The translations under genes were made by a program, and so were the position numbers. The notes beneath the pieces are model-generated. The model ran no database searches. It had not been told where the DNA came from and worked only from the letters and a program-made list of their open reading frames with translations. This document shows positions 33,201-47,000 of a stretch of 64,000 nt of DNA, one piece after another; the first letter of the stretch is position 1; every line of letters starts with the position of its first letter. Source of the stretch: Phalacrocorax aristotelis (lineage: Eukaryota; Chordata; Aves; Suliformes; Phalacrocoracidae). The stretch covers positions 248,001 through 312,000 of the forward strand of contig NW_027441375.1 of the NCBI RefSeq assembly GCF_949628215.1, read 5' to 3'.

Positions 33201-36200
33201 TACATCCTACTACATACCAGTTCCCTCCCAGTTCACTCCCAGTACATCCCAGTACTTCACAGTTCCATCCCAGTACATCCCAGTACGCACCAGTTCCCCT
33301 CAGTACATAACACTTCCCTCCCAGTACATAACAGTACATCCCAGTGTCCTCACAGTACGTCCCAGTTCCCTCACAGTACATCCCAGTTCCCTACAGGTAC
33401 GTCCCAGTTCCCTCCCAGTTCACTCCCAGTACATAACAGTTACCTCCCAGTACATCCCAGTACATCCCAGTACATCCCAAATCCCTGCCAGTTCCACCCG
33501 GTACAACCCAGTACAAGCCTGTACATCCTAGTTCCTCCACAGTACATCCCAGGGCATCCCCGCACATTGTAGTGCCTCCCAGTACATCCCAGGTCCCTCC
33601 CAGTACTGAGAGGGACCTGGGATGTACTGGGAGGGAACTGGGACGTACTGGGAGGGAACTGGGATGTACTGGGATGTAATGGGACGGAACTGGGATGTAT
33701 TGGGAGACACTGGGAAAGAAGTGGTAGTGAACCGGGAGGGAATTGGGATGTACGGGGATGAACTGGTAGGAAACTGGGATGTACTGGCATGGAACGGGGA
33801 TGTATTGGGATGTACAGGAACGGAACTGGAATGTACTGCGATGTACTGGGATGTACTGGGAGCAAACTGGGATTTACTGGGATGTACTGGGAGGAAACTG
33901 GGATATACTGGGAGGCATTGGGAGGGAAGTGGGTGTCAACTGGGACATTCCAGTTTCCTCCCAGTACATCCCTGTTCCCTACCAGTGCAGCCCAGTACAT
34001 CCCAGTTCCATCCCAGTCCGTCCCAATCCCCTCCCAGTACATCCCAGTTCCCTGCCAGTATGTCACAGTACATCCCAGTTCCCTCCCAGTACATCCCAGT
34101 TCCCTCCCAGTACATACCAGTTCCCTCCCAGTACATCCCAGTTCCCTCCCACTACATCCCAGTACATCCCAGTTCCCTCCCAGTACATACCAGTTCCCTC
34201 CCACTACATCCCAGTACATCCTGGTACATCCCAGTTCCCACCCAGTACATCCTACTACATACCAGTTCCCTCCCAGTTCACTCCCAGTACATCCCAGTAC
34301 TTCACAGTTCCCTCCCAGTACATCCCAGTTCCCCTCAGTACATAACACTTCCCTCCCAGTACATACCAGTACATCCCAGTGTCCTCACGGTACGTCCCAG
34401 TTCCCTCCCAGTACATCCCAGTTCCCTACCAGTACATCCCAGTTACCTCCCTGTTCCTTCCCAGTACATAACAGTTACCTCCCAGTACATCCCAGTAGAT
34501 CCTGGTACATCCCAAATCCCTGCCAGTTCCACCCGGTACAACCCAGTACAAGCCTGTACATCCTAGTTCCTCCACAGTACATCCCAGGGCATCCCCGCAC
34601 ATTGTAGTGCCTCCCAGTACATCCCAGGTCCCTCCCAGTACTGGGAGGGAACTGGGATGTACTGGGATGTACTGGGATGTAATGGGACGGAACTGGGATG
34701 TTTTGGGAGGCACTGGGAAAGAAGTGGTAGTGAACCGGGAGGGAATTGGGATGTACGGGGATGAACTGGTAGGAAACTGGGATGTACTGGCATGGAACGG
34801 GGATGTATTGGGATGTACAGGAACAGAACTGGAATGTACAGCGATGTATTGGCATGTACTGGCAGCGAGCTGGGATTTACTGGGATGTACTGGGAGGAAA
34901 CTGGGATATACTGGGAGGAAACTGGGATATACTGGGAGGCATTGGGAGGGAAGTGGGTGTCAACTGGGACATTCCAGTTTCCTCCCAGTACATCCCAGTT
35001 CCCTACCAGTGCAGCCCAGTACATCCCAGTTCCCTCCCAGTCCGTCCCAATCCCCTCCCAGTACATCCCAGTTCCCTGCCAGTATGTCTCAGTACATCCC
35101 AGTTCCCTCCCAGTACATACCAGTTCCCTCCCAGTACATCCCAGTACATCCTGGTACATCCCAGTTCCCACCCAGTACATCCTACCACATACCAGTTCCC
35201 TCCCAGTTCACTCCCAGTACATCCCAGTACTTCACAGTTCCATCCCAGTACATCCCAGTACGTCCCAGTTCCCCTCTGTACATAACACTTCCCTCCCAGT
35301 ACATAACAGTACATCCCAGTGTCCTCACAGTACGTCCCAGTTCCATGCCAGTACATCCCAGTTCCCTACCAGTACGTCCCAGTTCCCTCCCAGTTCACTC
35401 CCAGTACATAACAGTTACCTCCCAGTACATCCCAGTAGATCCTGGTACATCCGAAATCCCTGCCAGTTCCACCCGGTACAACCCAGTACAAGCCTGTACA
35501 TCCTAGTTCCTCCACAGTACATACCAGGGCATCCCCGCACATTGTAGTGCCTCCCAGTACATCCCAGTTCCCTCCCAGTACTGGGAGGGACCTGGGATGT
35601 ACTGGGAGGGACCTGGGATGTGCTGGGATGTAATGGGACGGAACTGGGATGTAATGGGACGGAACTGGGATGTAATGGGACGGAACTGGGAAAGAAGTGG
35701 TAGTGAACCGGGAGGGAATTGGGATGTACGGGGATGAACTGGTAGGGAACTGGGATGTACTGGCATGGAACGGGGATGTATTGGGATGTACAGGAACGGA
35801 ACTGGAATGTACTGCGATGTACTGGGATGTACTGGGAGCAAACTGGGATTTACTGGGATGTACTGGGAGGAAACTGGGATATACTGGGAGGCACTGGGAG
35901 GGAAGTGGGTGTCAACTGGGACATTCCAGTTTCCTCCCAGTACATCCCAGCTCCCTACCAGTGCAGCCCAGTACATCCCAGATCCCTCCCAGTACATCCC
36001 AGTTCCCTCCCTGTCCATCCCAGTCCATCCCAGTACATCCCAGTTCCCTCACAGTACATCCCAGTACCTCACAGTTCACACACAGTTCACTCCCAGTTCC
36101 ATTCCAGTACATCCCAGTACATGCCACTTTCCTCCAAGTAAACCCCAGCTCCCTCCCACTACATCCAAGTTCCCTCCCACTTCCCTCTAAGTACATCCCA

Positions 36201-39200
36201 GTACTTCACAGTTCACTCCCAGTACATCCCAGTTCCCCCTCGGTACATAACAGTTCCCTCCCAGTACACCCCAGTACATCCCAGTTCCCTCCCAGTATGT
36301 CCCACTACATCCCAGTTCCCTCCCAGTCCATCCCAGTTCCCTCCCAGTAAATCCCAATTCCCAACACTTTCCACCCAGTACATCCCAGTTCCCTCCCAGT
36401 ACATACCAGTTCCCTCCCACTACATCCCAGTACTTCACAGTTCCCTCCCAGTTCCCTCCCAGTTCCCTCCCAGTACATCCCAGTTCCCTCTAAGTACATC
36501 CCAATACTTCATAGTTCCCTCCCAGCACGTCCCAGTACGTCCCAGTTCCCCTCAGTACATAACACTTCCCTCCCAGTACATACCAGTACATCCCAGTGTC
36601 CTCACAGTACATCCCAGTTCCCTCCCAGTACATCCCAGTTCTCTCCCAGTTCACTCCCAGTACACAACAGTTACCTCCCAGTACATCCCAGTAGATCCCA
36701 GTAGATCCTGGTACATCCCAAATCCCTGCCAGTTCCACCCGGTACAACCCAGTACAAGCCTGTACATCCTAGTTCCTCCACAGTACATCCCAGGGCATCC
36801 CCGCACATTGTAGTGCCTCCCAGTACATCCCAGTTCCCTCCCAGTACTGGGAGGGACCTGGGATGTACTGGGAGGGAACTGGGACGTACTGGGAGGGAAC
36901 TGGGATGTACTGGGAGGGAACTGGGACGGAACTGGGATGTATTGGGAGGCACTGGGAAAGACGTGGTAGTGAACCGGGAGGGAATTGGGATGTACGGGGA
37001 TGAACTGGTAGGGAACTGGGATGTACTGGCATGGAACGGGGATGTATTGGGATGTACAGGAACGGAACTGGAATGTACTGCGATGTACTGGGATGTACTG
37101 GGAGCGAACTGGGATTTACTGGGATGTACTGGGAGGAAACTGGGATATACTGGGAGGAAACTGGGATATACTGGGAGGCATTGGGAGGGAAGTGGGTGTC
37201 AACTGGGACATTCCAGTTTCCTCCCAGTACATCCCAGTTCCCTACCAGTGCAGCCCAGTACATCCCAGTTCCCTCCCAGTCCGTCCCAATCCCCTCCCAG
37301 TACATCCCAGTTCCCTGCCAGTATGTCCCAGTACATCCCAGTTCCCTCCCAGTACATCCCAGTTCCCTCCCAGTACATCCCAGTTCCCTCCCAGTTCCCT
37401 CCCACTACATCCCAGTACATCCCAGTTCCCTCCCAGTACATCCCAGTTCCCTCCCACTACATCCCAGTACATCCTGGTACATCCCAGTTCCCACCCAGTA
37501 CATCCTACTACATACCAGTTCCCTCCCAGTTCACTCTAAGTACATCCCAGTACTTCACAGTTCCCTCCCAGTACATCCCAGTACGTCCCAGTTCCCCTCA
37601 GTACATAACACTTCCCTCCCAGTACATACCAGTACATCCCAGTGTCCTCACAGTACGTCCCAGTTCCCTCCCAGTACATCCCAGTTCCCTACCAGTACAT
37701 CCCAGTTACCTCCCTGTTCCTTCCCAGTACATAACAGTTACCTCCCAGTACATCCCAGTAGATCCTGGTACATACCAAATCCCTGCCAGTTCCACCCGGT
37801 ACAACCCAGTACAAGCCTGTACATCCTAGTTCCTCCACAGTACATCCCAGGGCATCCCCGCACATTGTAGTGCCTCCCAGTACATCCCAGTTCCCTCCCA
37901 GTACTGGGAGGGACCTGGGATGTACTGGGAGGGACCTGGGATGTACTGGGAGGGAACTGGGATGTACTGGGATGTAATGGGACGGAACTGGGATGTAATG
38001 GGACGGAACTGGGAAAGAAGTGGTAGTGAACCGGGAGGGAATTGGGATGTACGGGGATGAACTGGTAGGAAACTGGGATGTACTGGCATGGAACGGGGAT
38101 GTATTGGGATGGACAGGAACGGAACTGGAATGTACGGCGATGTATTGGGATGTACTGGGAGCGAACTGGGATTTACTGGGATATACTGGGAGGAAACTGG
38201 GATATACTGGGAGGAAACTGGGATATACTGGGAGGAAACTGGGAGGGAAGTGGGTGTCAACTGGGACATTCCAGTTTCCTCCCAGTACATCCCAGTTCCC
38301 TACCAGTGCAGCCCAGTACATCCCAGATCCCTCCCAGTCCCTCCCAGTACATCCCAGTTCCCTCACAGTACATCCCAGTTCCCTCCCAGTTCACACACAG
38401 TTCACTCCCAGTTCCATTCCAGTACATCCCAGTACATGCCAGTTGCCTCCCAGTTTCCTCTAAGTACATCCCAGTACTTTAAAGTTCCCTCCCAGTACAT
38501 CCCAGTTCCCTCACAGTACATCCCAGTACTTCACAGTTCACTCCCACTACATCCCAGTACGTCCCAGTTCCCCCTTGGTACATAACACTTCCCTCCCAAT
38601 ACATCCAAGTTCCCTCCCAGTACATCCCAATCCCCTTCCAGTACATCCCAGTTCCCTGCCAGTACATCCCAGTACATCCCAGTTCCCTCCCAGTACATAC
38701 CAGTTCCCTCCCAGTACATCCCAGTTCCCTCCCAGTTCCCTCCCACTACATCCCAGTTCCCTCCCAGTACATACCAGTTCCCTCCCAGTACATCCCAGTA
38801 CATCCTGGTACATCCCAGTTCCCACCCAGTACATCCTACTACATACCAGTTCCCTCCCAGTTCACTCCCAGTACATCCCAGTACTTCACAGTTCCATCCC
38901 AGTACATCCCAGTACGTACCAGTTCCCCTCAGTACATAACACTTCCCTCCCAGTACATAACAGTACATCCCAGTGTCCTCACAGTACGTCCCAGTTCCCT
39001 CACAGTACGTCCCAGTTCCCTCACAGTACATCCCAGTTCCCTACCAGTACGTCCCAGTTACCTCCCAGTTCACTCCCAGTACATAACAGTTACCTCCCAG
39101 TACATCCCAGTAGATCCTAGTACATCCCAAATCCCTGCCAGTTCCACCCGGTACAACCCAGTACAAGCCTGTACATCCTAGTTCCTCCACAGTACATCCC

Positions 39201-41799
39201 AGGGCATCCCCGCACATTGTAGTGCCTCCCAGTACATCCCAGGTCCCTCCCAGTACTGGTAGGGAACTGGGATGTACTGGGAGGGACCTGGGATGTACTG
39301 GGAGGGACCTGGGATGTACTGGGATGTAATGGGACGGAACTGGGATGTATTGGCAGGCACTGGGAAAGAAGTGGTAGTGAACCGGGAGGGAATTGGGATG
39401 TACGGGGATGAACTGGTAGGGAACTGGGATGTACTGGCATGGAACGGGGATGTATTGGGATGTACAGGAACAGAACTGGAATGTACAGCGATGTATTGGC
39501 ATGTACTGGCAGCGAGCTGGGATTTACTGGGATGTACTGGGAGGAAACTGGGATATACTGGGAGGAAACTGGGATATACTGGGAGGCATTGGGAGGGAAG
39601 TGGGTGTCAACTGGGACATTCCAGTTTCCTCCCAGTACATCCCAGTTCCCTACCAGTGCAGCCCAGTACATCCCAGTTCCCTCCCAGTCCGTCCCAATCC
39701 CCTCCCAGTACATCCCAGTTCCCTGCCAGTATGTCCCAGTACATCCCAGTTCCCTCCCAGTACATACCAGTTCCCTCCCAGTACATCCCAGTTCCCTCCC
39801 AGTTCCCTCCCACTACATCCCAGTACATCCCAGTTCCCTCCCAGTACATCCCAGTTCCCTCCCAGTACATCCCAGTTCCCTCCCAGTGCAGCCCAGTATA
39901 TCCCAGATCCCTCCCAGTCCCTCCCAGTACATCCCAGTACATCCCAGTTCCCTCACAGTACATCCCAGTTCCCTCCCAGTTCACACACAGTTCACTCCCA
40001 GTTCCATTCCAGTACATCCCAGTACATGCCAGTTGCCTCCCAGTTTCCTCTAAGTACATCCCAGTACTTTAAAGTTCCCTCCCAGTACATCCCAGTTCCC
40101 TCACAGTACATCCCAGTACTTCACAGTTCACTCCCACTACATCCCAGTACGTCCCAGTTCCCCCTTGGTACATAACACTTCCCTCCCAATACATCCAAGT
40201 TCCCTCCCAGTACATCCCAATCCCCTCCCAGTACATCCCAGTTCCCTGCCAGTACATCCCAGTTCCCTCCCAGTACATCCCAGTTCCCTCCCAGTTCCCT
40301 CCCACTACATCCCAGTTCCCTCCCAGTACATCCCAGTTCCCTACCAGTACATCCCAGTTACCTCCGAGTTCACTCCCAGTACATAACAGTTACCTCCCAG
40401 TACATCCCAGTAGATCCTGGTACATCCCAAATCCCTGCCAGTTCCACCCGGTACAACCCAGTACAAGCCTGTACATCCTAGTTCCTCCACAGTACATCCC
40501 AGGGCATCCCCGCACATTGTAGTGCCTCCCAGTACATCCCAGTTCCCTCCCAGTACTGGGAGGGACCTGGGATGTACTGGGAGGGAACTGGGACGTACTG
40601 GGAGGGAACTGGGATGTACTGGGATGTAATGGGACGGAACTGGGAAAGAAGTGGTAGTGAACCGGGAGGGAATTGGGATGTACGGGGATGAACTGGTAGG
40701 GAACTGGGATGTACTGGCATGGAACGGGGATGTATTGGGATGTACAGGAACGGAACTGGAATGTACTGCGATGTACTGGGATGTACTGGGAGCGAACTGG
40801 GATTTACTGGGATGTACTGGGAGGAAACTGGGATATACTGGGAGGAAACTGGGATATACTGGGAGGCATTGGGAGGGAAGTGGGTGTCAACTGGGACATT
40901 CCAGTTTCCTCCCAGTACATCCCAGTTCCCTACCAGTGCAGCCCAGTACATCCCAGTTCCCTCCCAGTCCGTCCCAATCCCCTCCCAGTACATCCCAGTT
41001 CCCTGCCAGTATGTCCCAGTACATCCCAGTTCCCTCCCAGTACATACCAGTTCCCTCCCAGTACATCCCAGTTCCCTCCCAGTTCCCTCCCACTACATCC
41101 CAGTACATCCCAGTTCCCTCCCAGTACATCCCAGTTCCCTCCCAGTACATACCAGTTCCCTCCCAGTACATACCAGTTCCCTCCCAGTACATCCCAGTTC
41201 CCTACCAGTGCAGCCCAGTATATCCCAGATCCCTCCCAGTCCCTCCCAGTACATCCCAGTTCCCTCACAGTACATCCCAGTTCCCTCACAGTTCACACAC
41301 AGTTCACTCCCAGTTCCATTCCAGTACATCCCAGTACATGCCAGTTGCCTCCCAGTTTCCTCTAAGTACATCCCAGTACTTTAAAGTTCCCTCCCAGTAC
41401 ATCCCAGTTCCCTCACAGTACATCCCAGTACTTCACAGTTCACTCCCACTACATCCCAGTACGTCCCAGTTCCCCCTTGGTACATAACACTTCCCTCCCA
41501 ATACATCCAAGTTCCCTCCCAGTACATCCCAATCCCCTCCCAGTACATCCCAGTTCCCTGCCAGTACATCCCAGTTCCCTCCCAGTACATACCAGTTCCC
41601 TCCCAGTACATCCCACTTCCCTCCCAGTTCCCTCCCACTACATCCCAGTTCCCTCCCAGTACATCCCAGTTCCCTACCAGTACGTCCCAGTTACCTCCCA
41701 GTTCACTCCCAGTACATAACAGTTACCTCCCAGTACATCCCAGTAGATCCTGGTACATCCCAAATCCCTGCCAGTTCCACCCGGTACAACCCAGTACAA

Positions 41800-42120
41800 G
41801 CCTGTACATCCTAGTTCCTCCACGGTACATCCCAGGGCATCCCCGCACATTGTAGTGCCTCCCACTACATGGGACGGAACTGGGAAAGAAGTGGTAGTGA
41901 ACCGGGAGGGAATTGGGATGTACGGGGATGAACTGGTAGGGAACTGGGATGTACTGGCATGGAACGGGGATGTATTTGGATGTACAGGAACAGAACTGGA
42001 ATGTACAGCGATGTACTGGGATGTACTGGGAGCAAACTGGGATTTACTGGGATGTACTGGGAGGAAACTGGGATATACTGGGAGGCACTGGGAGGGAAGT
42101 GGGTGTCAACTGGGACATTC
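41800..42120. repeat. Atypical satellite island lacking the palindrome
   Basis: After the GTAGTGCC landmark the sequence goes from CCTCCCACTACAT directly to GGGACGGAACTGGG, without the palindromic junction and its first ACTGGGAGGG units. This looks like a deletion that removed the flip palindrome. Confidence 0.8.
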
Positions 42121-43795
42121 CAGTTTCCTCCCAGTACATCCCAGCTCCCTACCAGTGCAGCCCAGTACATCCCAGATCCCTCCCAGTACATCCCAGTTCC
42201 CTCCCAGTCCGTCCCAGTACATCCCAGTACATCCCAGTTCCCTCACAGTACATCCCAGTTCCCTCACAGTTCACACACAGTTCACTCCCAGTTCCATTCC
42301 AGTACATCCCAGTACATGCCACTTTCCTCCAAGTAAACCCCAGTTCCCTCCCACTACATCCAAGTTCCCTCCCACTTCCCTTTAAGTACATCCCAGTACT
42401 TCACAGTTCACTCCCAGTACATCCCAGTTCCCCCTCGGTACATAACAGTTCCCTCCCAGTACACCCCAGTACATCCCAGTTCCCTCCCAGTATGTCCCAC
42501 TACATCCCAGTTCCCTCCCAGTCCATCCCAGTTCCCTCCCAGTAAATCCCAATTCCCAACACTTTCCACCCAGTACATCCCAGTTCCCTCCCAGTACATA
42601 CCAGTTCCCTCCCAGTACATCACACTACTTCACAGTTCCCTCCCAGTTCACTCCCAGTTCCCTCCCAGTACATCCCAGTTCCCTCTAAGTACATCCCAAT
42701 ACTTCATAGTTCCCTCCCAGCACGTCCCAGTACGTCCCAGTTCCCCTCAGTACATAACACTTCCCTCCCAGTACATACCAGTACATCCCAGTGTCCTCAC
42801 AGTACGTCCCAGTTCCCTCCCAGTACATCCCAGTACGTCCCAGTTCCCCTCAGTACATAACACTTCCCTCCCAGTACATACCAGTACATCCCAGTGTCCT
42901 CACAGTACATCCCAGTTCCCTCCCAGTACATCCCAGTTCTCTCCCAGTTCACTCCCAGTACATAACAGTTACCTCCCAGTACATCCCAGTACATGCCAGT
43001 AGATCCTGGTACATCCCAAATCCCTGCCAGTTCCACCCGGTACAACCGATTACAAGCCTGTACTTCCTAGTTCCTCCACAGTACATCCCAGGGCATCCCC
43101 GCACATTGTAGTGCCTCCCAGTACATCCCAGTTCCCTCCCAGTACTGGGAGGGACCTGGGATGCACTGGGAGGGAACTGGGACGTACTGGGAGGGAACTG
43201 GGATGTAGTGAGATATAATGGGACGGAACTGGGATGTATTGGGAGGCACTGGGAAAGAAGTGGTAGTGAACCGGGAGGGAACTGGGATGTACGGGGATGA
43301 ACTGGTAGGAAACTGGGATGTACTGGCATGGAACTGGGATGTATTGGGATGTACAGGAACGGAACTGGAATGTACGGCGATGTATTGGCATGTACTGGCA
43401 GCGAGCTGGGATTTACTGGGATGTACTGGGAGGAAACTGGGATATACTGGGAGGAAACTGGGATATACTGGGAGGAAACTGGGATATACTGGGAGGCATT
43501 GGGAGGGAAGTGGGTGTCAACTGGGACATTCCAGTTTCCTCCCAGTACATCCCAGTTCCCTACCAGTGCAGCCCAGTACATCCCAGTTCCCTCCCAGTCC
43601 GTCCCAATCCCCTCCCAGTACATCCCAGTTCCCTGCCAGTATGTCCCAGTACATCCCAGTTCCCTCCCAGTACATACCAGTTCCCTCCCAGTACATCCCA
43701 GTACATCCTGGTACATCCCAGTTCCCACCCAGTACATCCTACTACATACCAGTTCCCTCCCAGTTCACTCCCAGTACATCCCAGTACTTCACAGT

Positions 43796-44060
43796 TCCCA
43801 CCCAGTACATCCTACTACATACCAGTTCACTCCCAGTTCCCTCCCACTACATCCCAGTACATCCCAGTTCCCTCCCAGTACTGGGAGGGACCTGGGATGT
43901 ACTGGGAGGGAACTGGGAAGTACTGGGAGGGAACTGGGACGTACTGGGAGGGAACTGGGATGTACTGGCATGGAACGGGGATGTATTGGGATGTACAGGA
44001 ACGGAACTGGATTGTACTGCGATGTACTGGGATGTACATCCTGGTACATCCCAGTTCCCA
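43796..44060. repeat. Atypical short satellite island
   Basis: This island (43880-44037) is short and does not end at the usual GACATTCCAG border. It goes from GATGTACTGGGATGTACAT directly into CCTGGTACATCCC. It is also not preceded by the GTAGTGCC landmark. It looks like a template switch or recombinant. Confidence 0.8.
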
Positions 44061-47000
44061 CCCAGTACATCCTACTACATACCAGTTCCCTCCCAGTTCA
44101 CTCCCAGTACATCCCAGTACGCACCAGTTCCCCTCAGTACATAACACTTCCCTCCCAGTACATAACAGTACATCCCAGTGTCCTCACAGTACGTCCCAGT
44201 TCCCTCCCAGTACATCCCAGTTCCCTACCAGTACATCCCAGTTACCTCCCTGTTCCTTCCCAGTACATAACAGTTACCTCCCAGTACATCCCAGTAGATC
44301 CTGGTACATCCCAAATCCCTGCCAGTTCCACCCGGTACAACCCAGTACAAGCCTGTACATCCTAGTTCCTCCACAGTACATCCCAGGGCATCCCCGCACA
44401 TTGTAGTGCCTCCCAGTACATCCCAGGTCCCTCCCAGTACTGGGAGGGACCTGGGATGTACTGGGAGGGAACTGGGACGTACTGGGAGGGAACTGGGATG
44501 TACTGGGATGTAATGGGACGGAACTGGGATGTATTGGGAGGCACTGGGAAAGAAGTGGTAGTGAACCGGGAGGGAACTGGGATGTACGGGGATGAACTGG
44601 TAGGAAACTGGGATGTACTGGCATGGAACGGGGATGTATTGGGATGGACAGGAACAGAACTGGAATGTACAGCGATGTATTGGCATGTACTGGCAGCGAG
44701 CTGGGATTTACTGGGATGTACTGGGAGGAAACTGGGATATACTGGGAGGAAACTGGGATATACTGGGAGGCATTGGGAGGGAAGTGGGTGTCAACTGGGA
44801 CATTCCAGTTTCCTCCCAGTACATCCCAGTTCCCTACCAGTGCAGCCCAGTACATCCCAGATCCCTCCCAGTCCCTCCCAGTACATCCCAGTTCCCTCAC
44901 AGTACATCCCAGTTCCCTCACAGTTCACACACAGTTCACTCCCAGTTCCATTCCAGTACATCCCAGGACATGCCTGTTGCCTCCCAGTTTCCTCTAAGTA
45001 CATCCCAGTACTTCAAAGTTCCCTCCCAGTACATCCCAGTACGTCCCAGTTCCCCCTTGGTACATAACACTTCCCTCCCAATACATCCAAGTTCCCTCCC
45101 AGTACATCCCAATCCCCTCCCAGTACATCCCAGTTCCCTGCCAGTATGTCCCTGTACATCCCAGTTCCCTCCCACTACATACCAGTTCCCTCCCAGTACA
45201 TACCAGTTCCCTCCCAGTACATACCAGTTCCCTCCCAGTTCCCTCCCAGTACATACCAGTTCCCTCCCAGTACATCCTGGTACATCCCAGTTCCCACCCA
45301 GTACATCCTACTACATACCAGTTCCCTCCCAGTTCACTCCCAGTACATCCCAGTACTTCACAGTTCCATCCCAGTACATCCCAGTACGCACCAGTTCCCC
45401 TCTGTACATAACACTTCCCTCCCAGTACATAACAGTACATCCCAGTGTCCTCACAGTACGTCCCAGTTCCCTCACAGTACATCCCAGTTCCCTACCAGTA
45501 CATCCCAGTTCCCTCCCTGTTCCTTCCCAGTACATAACAGTTACCTCCCAGTACATCCCAGTACATCCTGGTACATCCCAAATCCCTGCCAGTTCCACCC
45601 GGTACAACCCAGTACAAGCCTGTACATCCTAGTTCCTCCACAGTACATCCCAGGGCATCCCCGCACATTGTAGTGCCTCCCAGTACATCCCAGCTCCCTC
45701 CCAGTACTGGGAGGGACCTAGGATTAACGGGGAGGGACCTGGGATGTACTGGGAGGGACCTGGGATGTACTGGGAGGGACCTGGGATGTACTGGGAGGGA
45801 CCTGGGATGTACTGGGAGGGACCTGGGATGTACTGGGAGGGACCTGGGATGTACTGGGATGTAATGGGACGGAACTGGGATGTATTGGGAGGCACTGGAA
45901 AGAAGTGGTAGTGAACCGGGAGGGAATTGGGATGTACGGGGATGAACTGGTAGGGAACTGGGATGTACTGGCATGGAACGGGGATGTATTGGGATGTACA
46001 GGCACGGAACTGGAATGTACTGCGATGTACTGGGATGTACTGGGAGCAAACTGGGATTTACTGGGATGTACTGGGAGGAAACTGGGATATACTGGGAGGC
46101 ACTGGGAGGGAAGTGGGTGTCAACTGGGACATTCCAGATTCCTCCCAGTACATCCCAGTTCCCTACCAGTGCAGCCCAGTACATCCCAGATCCCTCCCAG
46201 TCTGTCCCAGTACATCCCAGTACATCCCAGTTCCCTCACAGTACATCCCAGTTCCCTCACAGTTCACACACAGTTCACTCCCAGTTCCATTCCAGTACAG
46301 CCCAGTACATGCCACTTTCCTCCAAGTAAATCCCAGTTCTCTCCCACTACATCCAAGTTCCCTCCCACTTCCCTCTAAGTACATCCCAGTACTTCACAGT
46401 TCACTCCCAGTAAATCCCAGTTCCCCCTCGGTACATAACAGTCCCCTCCCAGTACACCCCAGTACATCCCAGTTCCCTCCCAGTATGTCCCACTACATCC
46501 CAGTTCCCTCCCAGTCCATCCCAGTTCCCTCCCAGTACATCCCAGTTCCCAACACTTTCCACCCAGTCCATCCCAGTTCCCTCCCAGTACATCCCAGTTC
46601 CCTCTAAGTACATCCCAGTACTTCACAGTTCCCTCCCAGCACATCCCAGTACGTCCCAGTTCCCCTCAGTACATAACACTTCCCTCCCAGTACATCCCAG
46701 TACATCCCAGTAGATCCTGGTACATCCCAAATCCCTGCTAGTTCCACCCGGTACAACCCAGTACAAGCCTGTACACCCTACTTCCTCCACGGTACATCCC
46801 AGGACATCCCAGCACATTGTAGTGCCTCCCAGTACACCCCAGTTCCCTCCCAGTACATCCCATTACATTCCAGTGCCCTCCCAGTACATCCCAGTTCCCT
46901 CCCAGTACATCCCAGTTCCCTCCCAGTACATCCCAGTTCCCTCTAATTACATCCCAGTACTTCACAGTTCCCTCCCAGCACATCCCAGTACGTCCCAGTT

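Larger units (their letters stand above)
24204..46137 (-). repeat. Nineteen inverted islands inside the satellite
   Basis: Segments where the unit reads ACTGGG on the plus strand, approximately: 24204-24600, 25899-26200, 27896-28282, 28944-29319, 29595-29940, 30599-30984, 31655-32009, 33605-33950, 34640-34972, 35580-35924, 36846-37211, 37903-38270, 39255-39620, 40555-40900, 41867-42120, 43144-43530, 43880-44037, 44439-44807, 45706-46132. Most begin at CCCTCCCAGTACTGGGAGGG and contain GGCACTGGGAAAGAAGTGG and ATTGGGATGTACGGGG. The islands at 41867 and 43880 have atypical borders. Together they make up a little over a quarter of the array. Confidence 0.9.
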
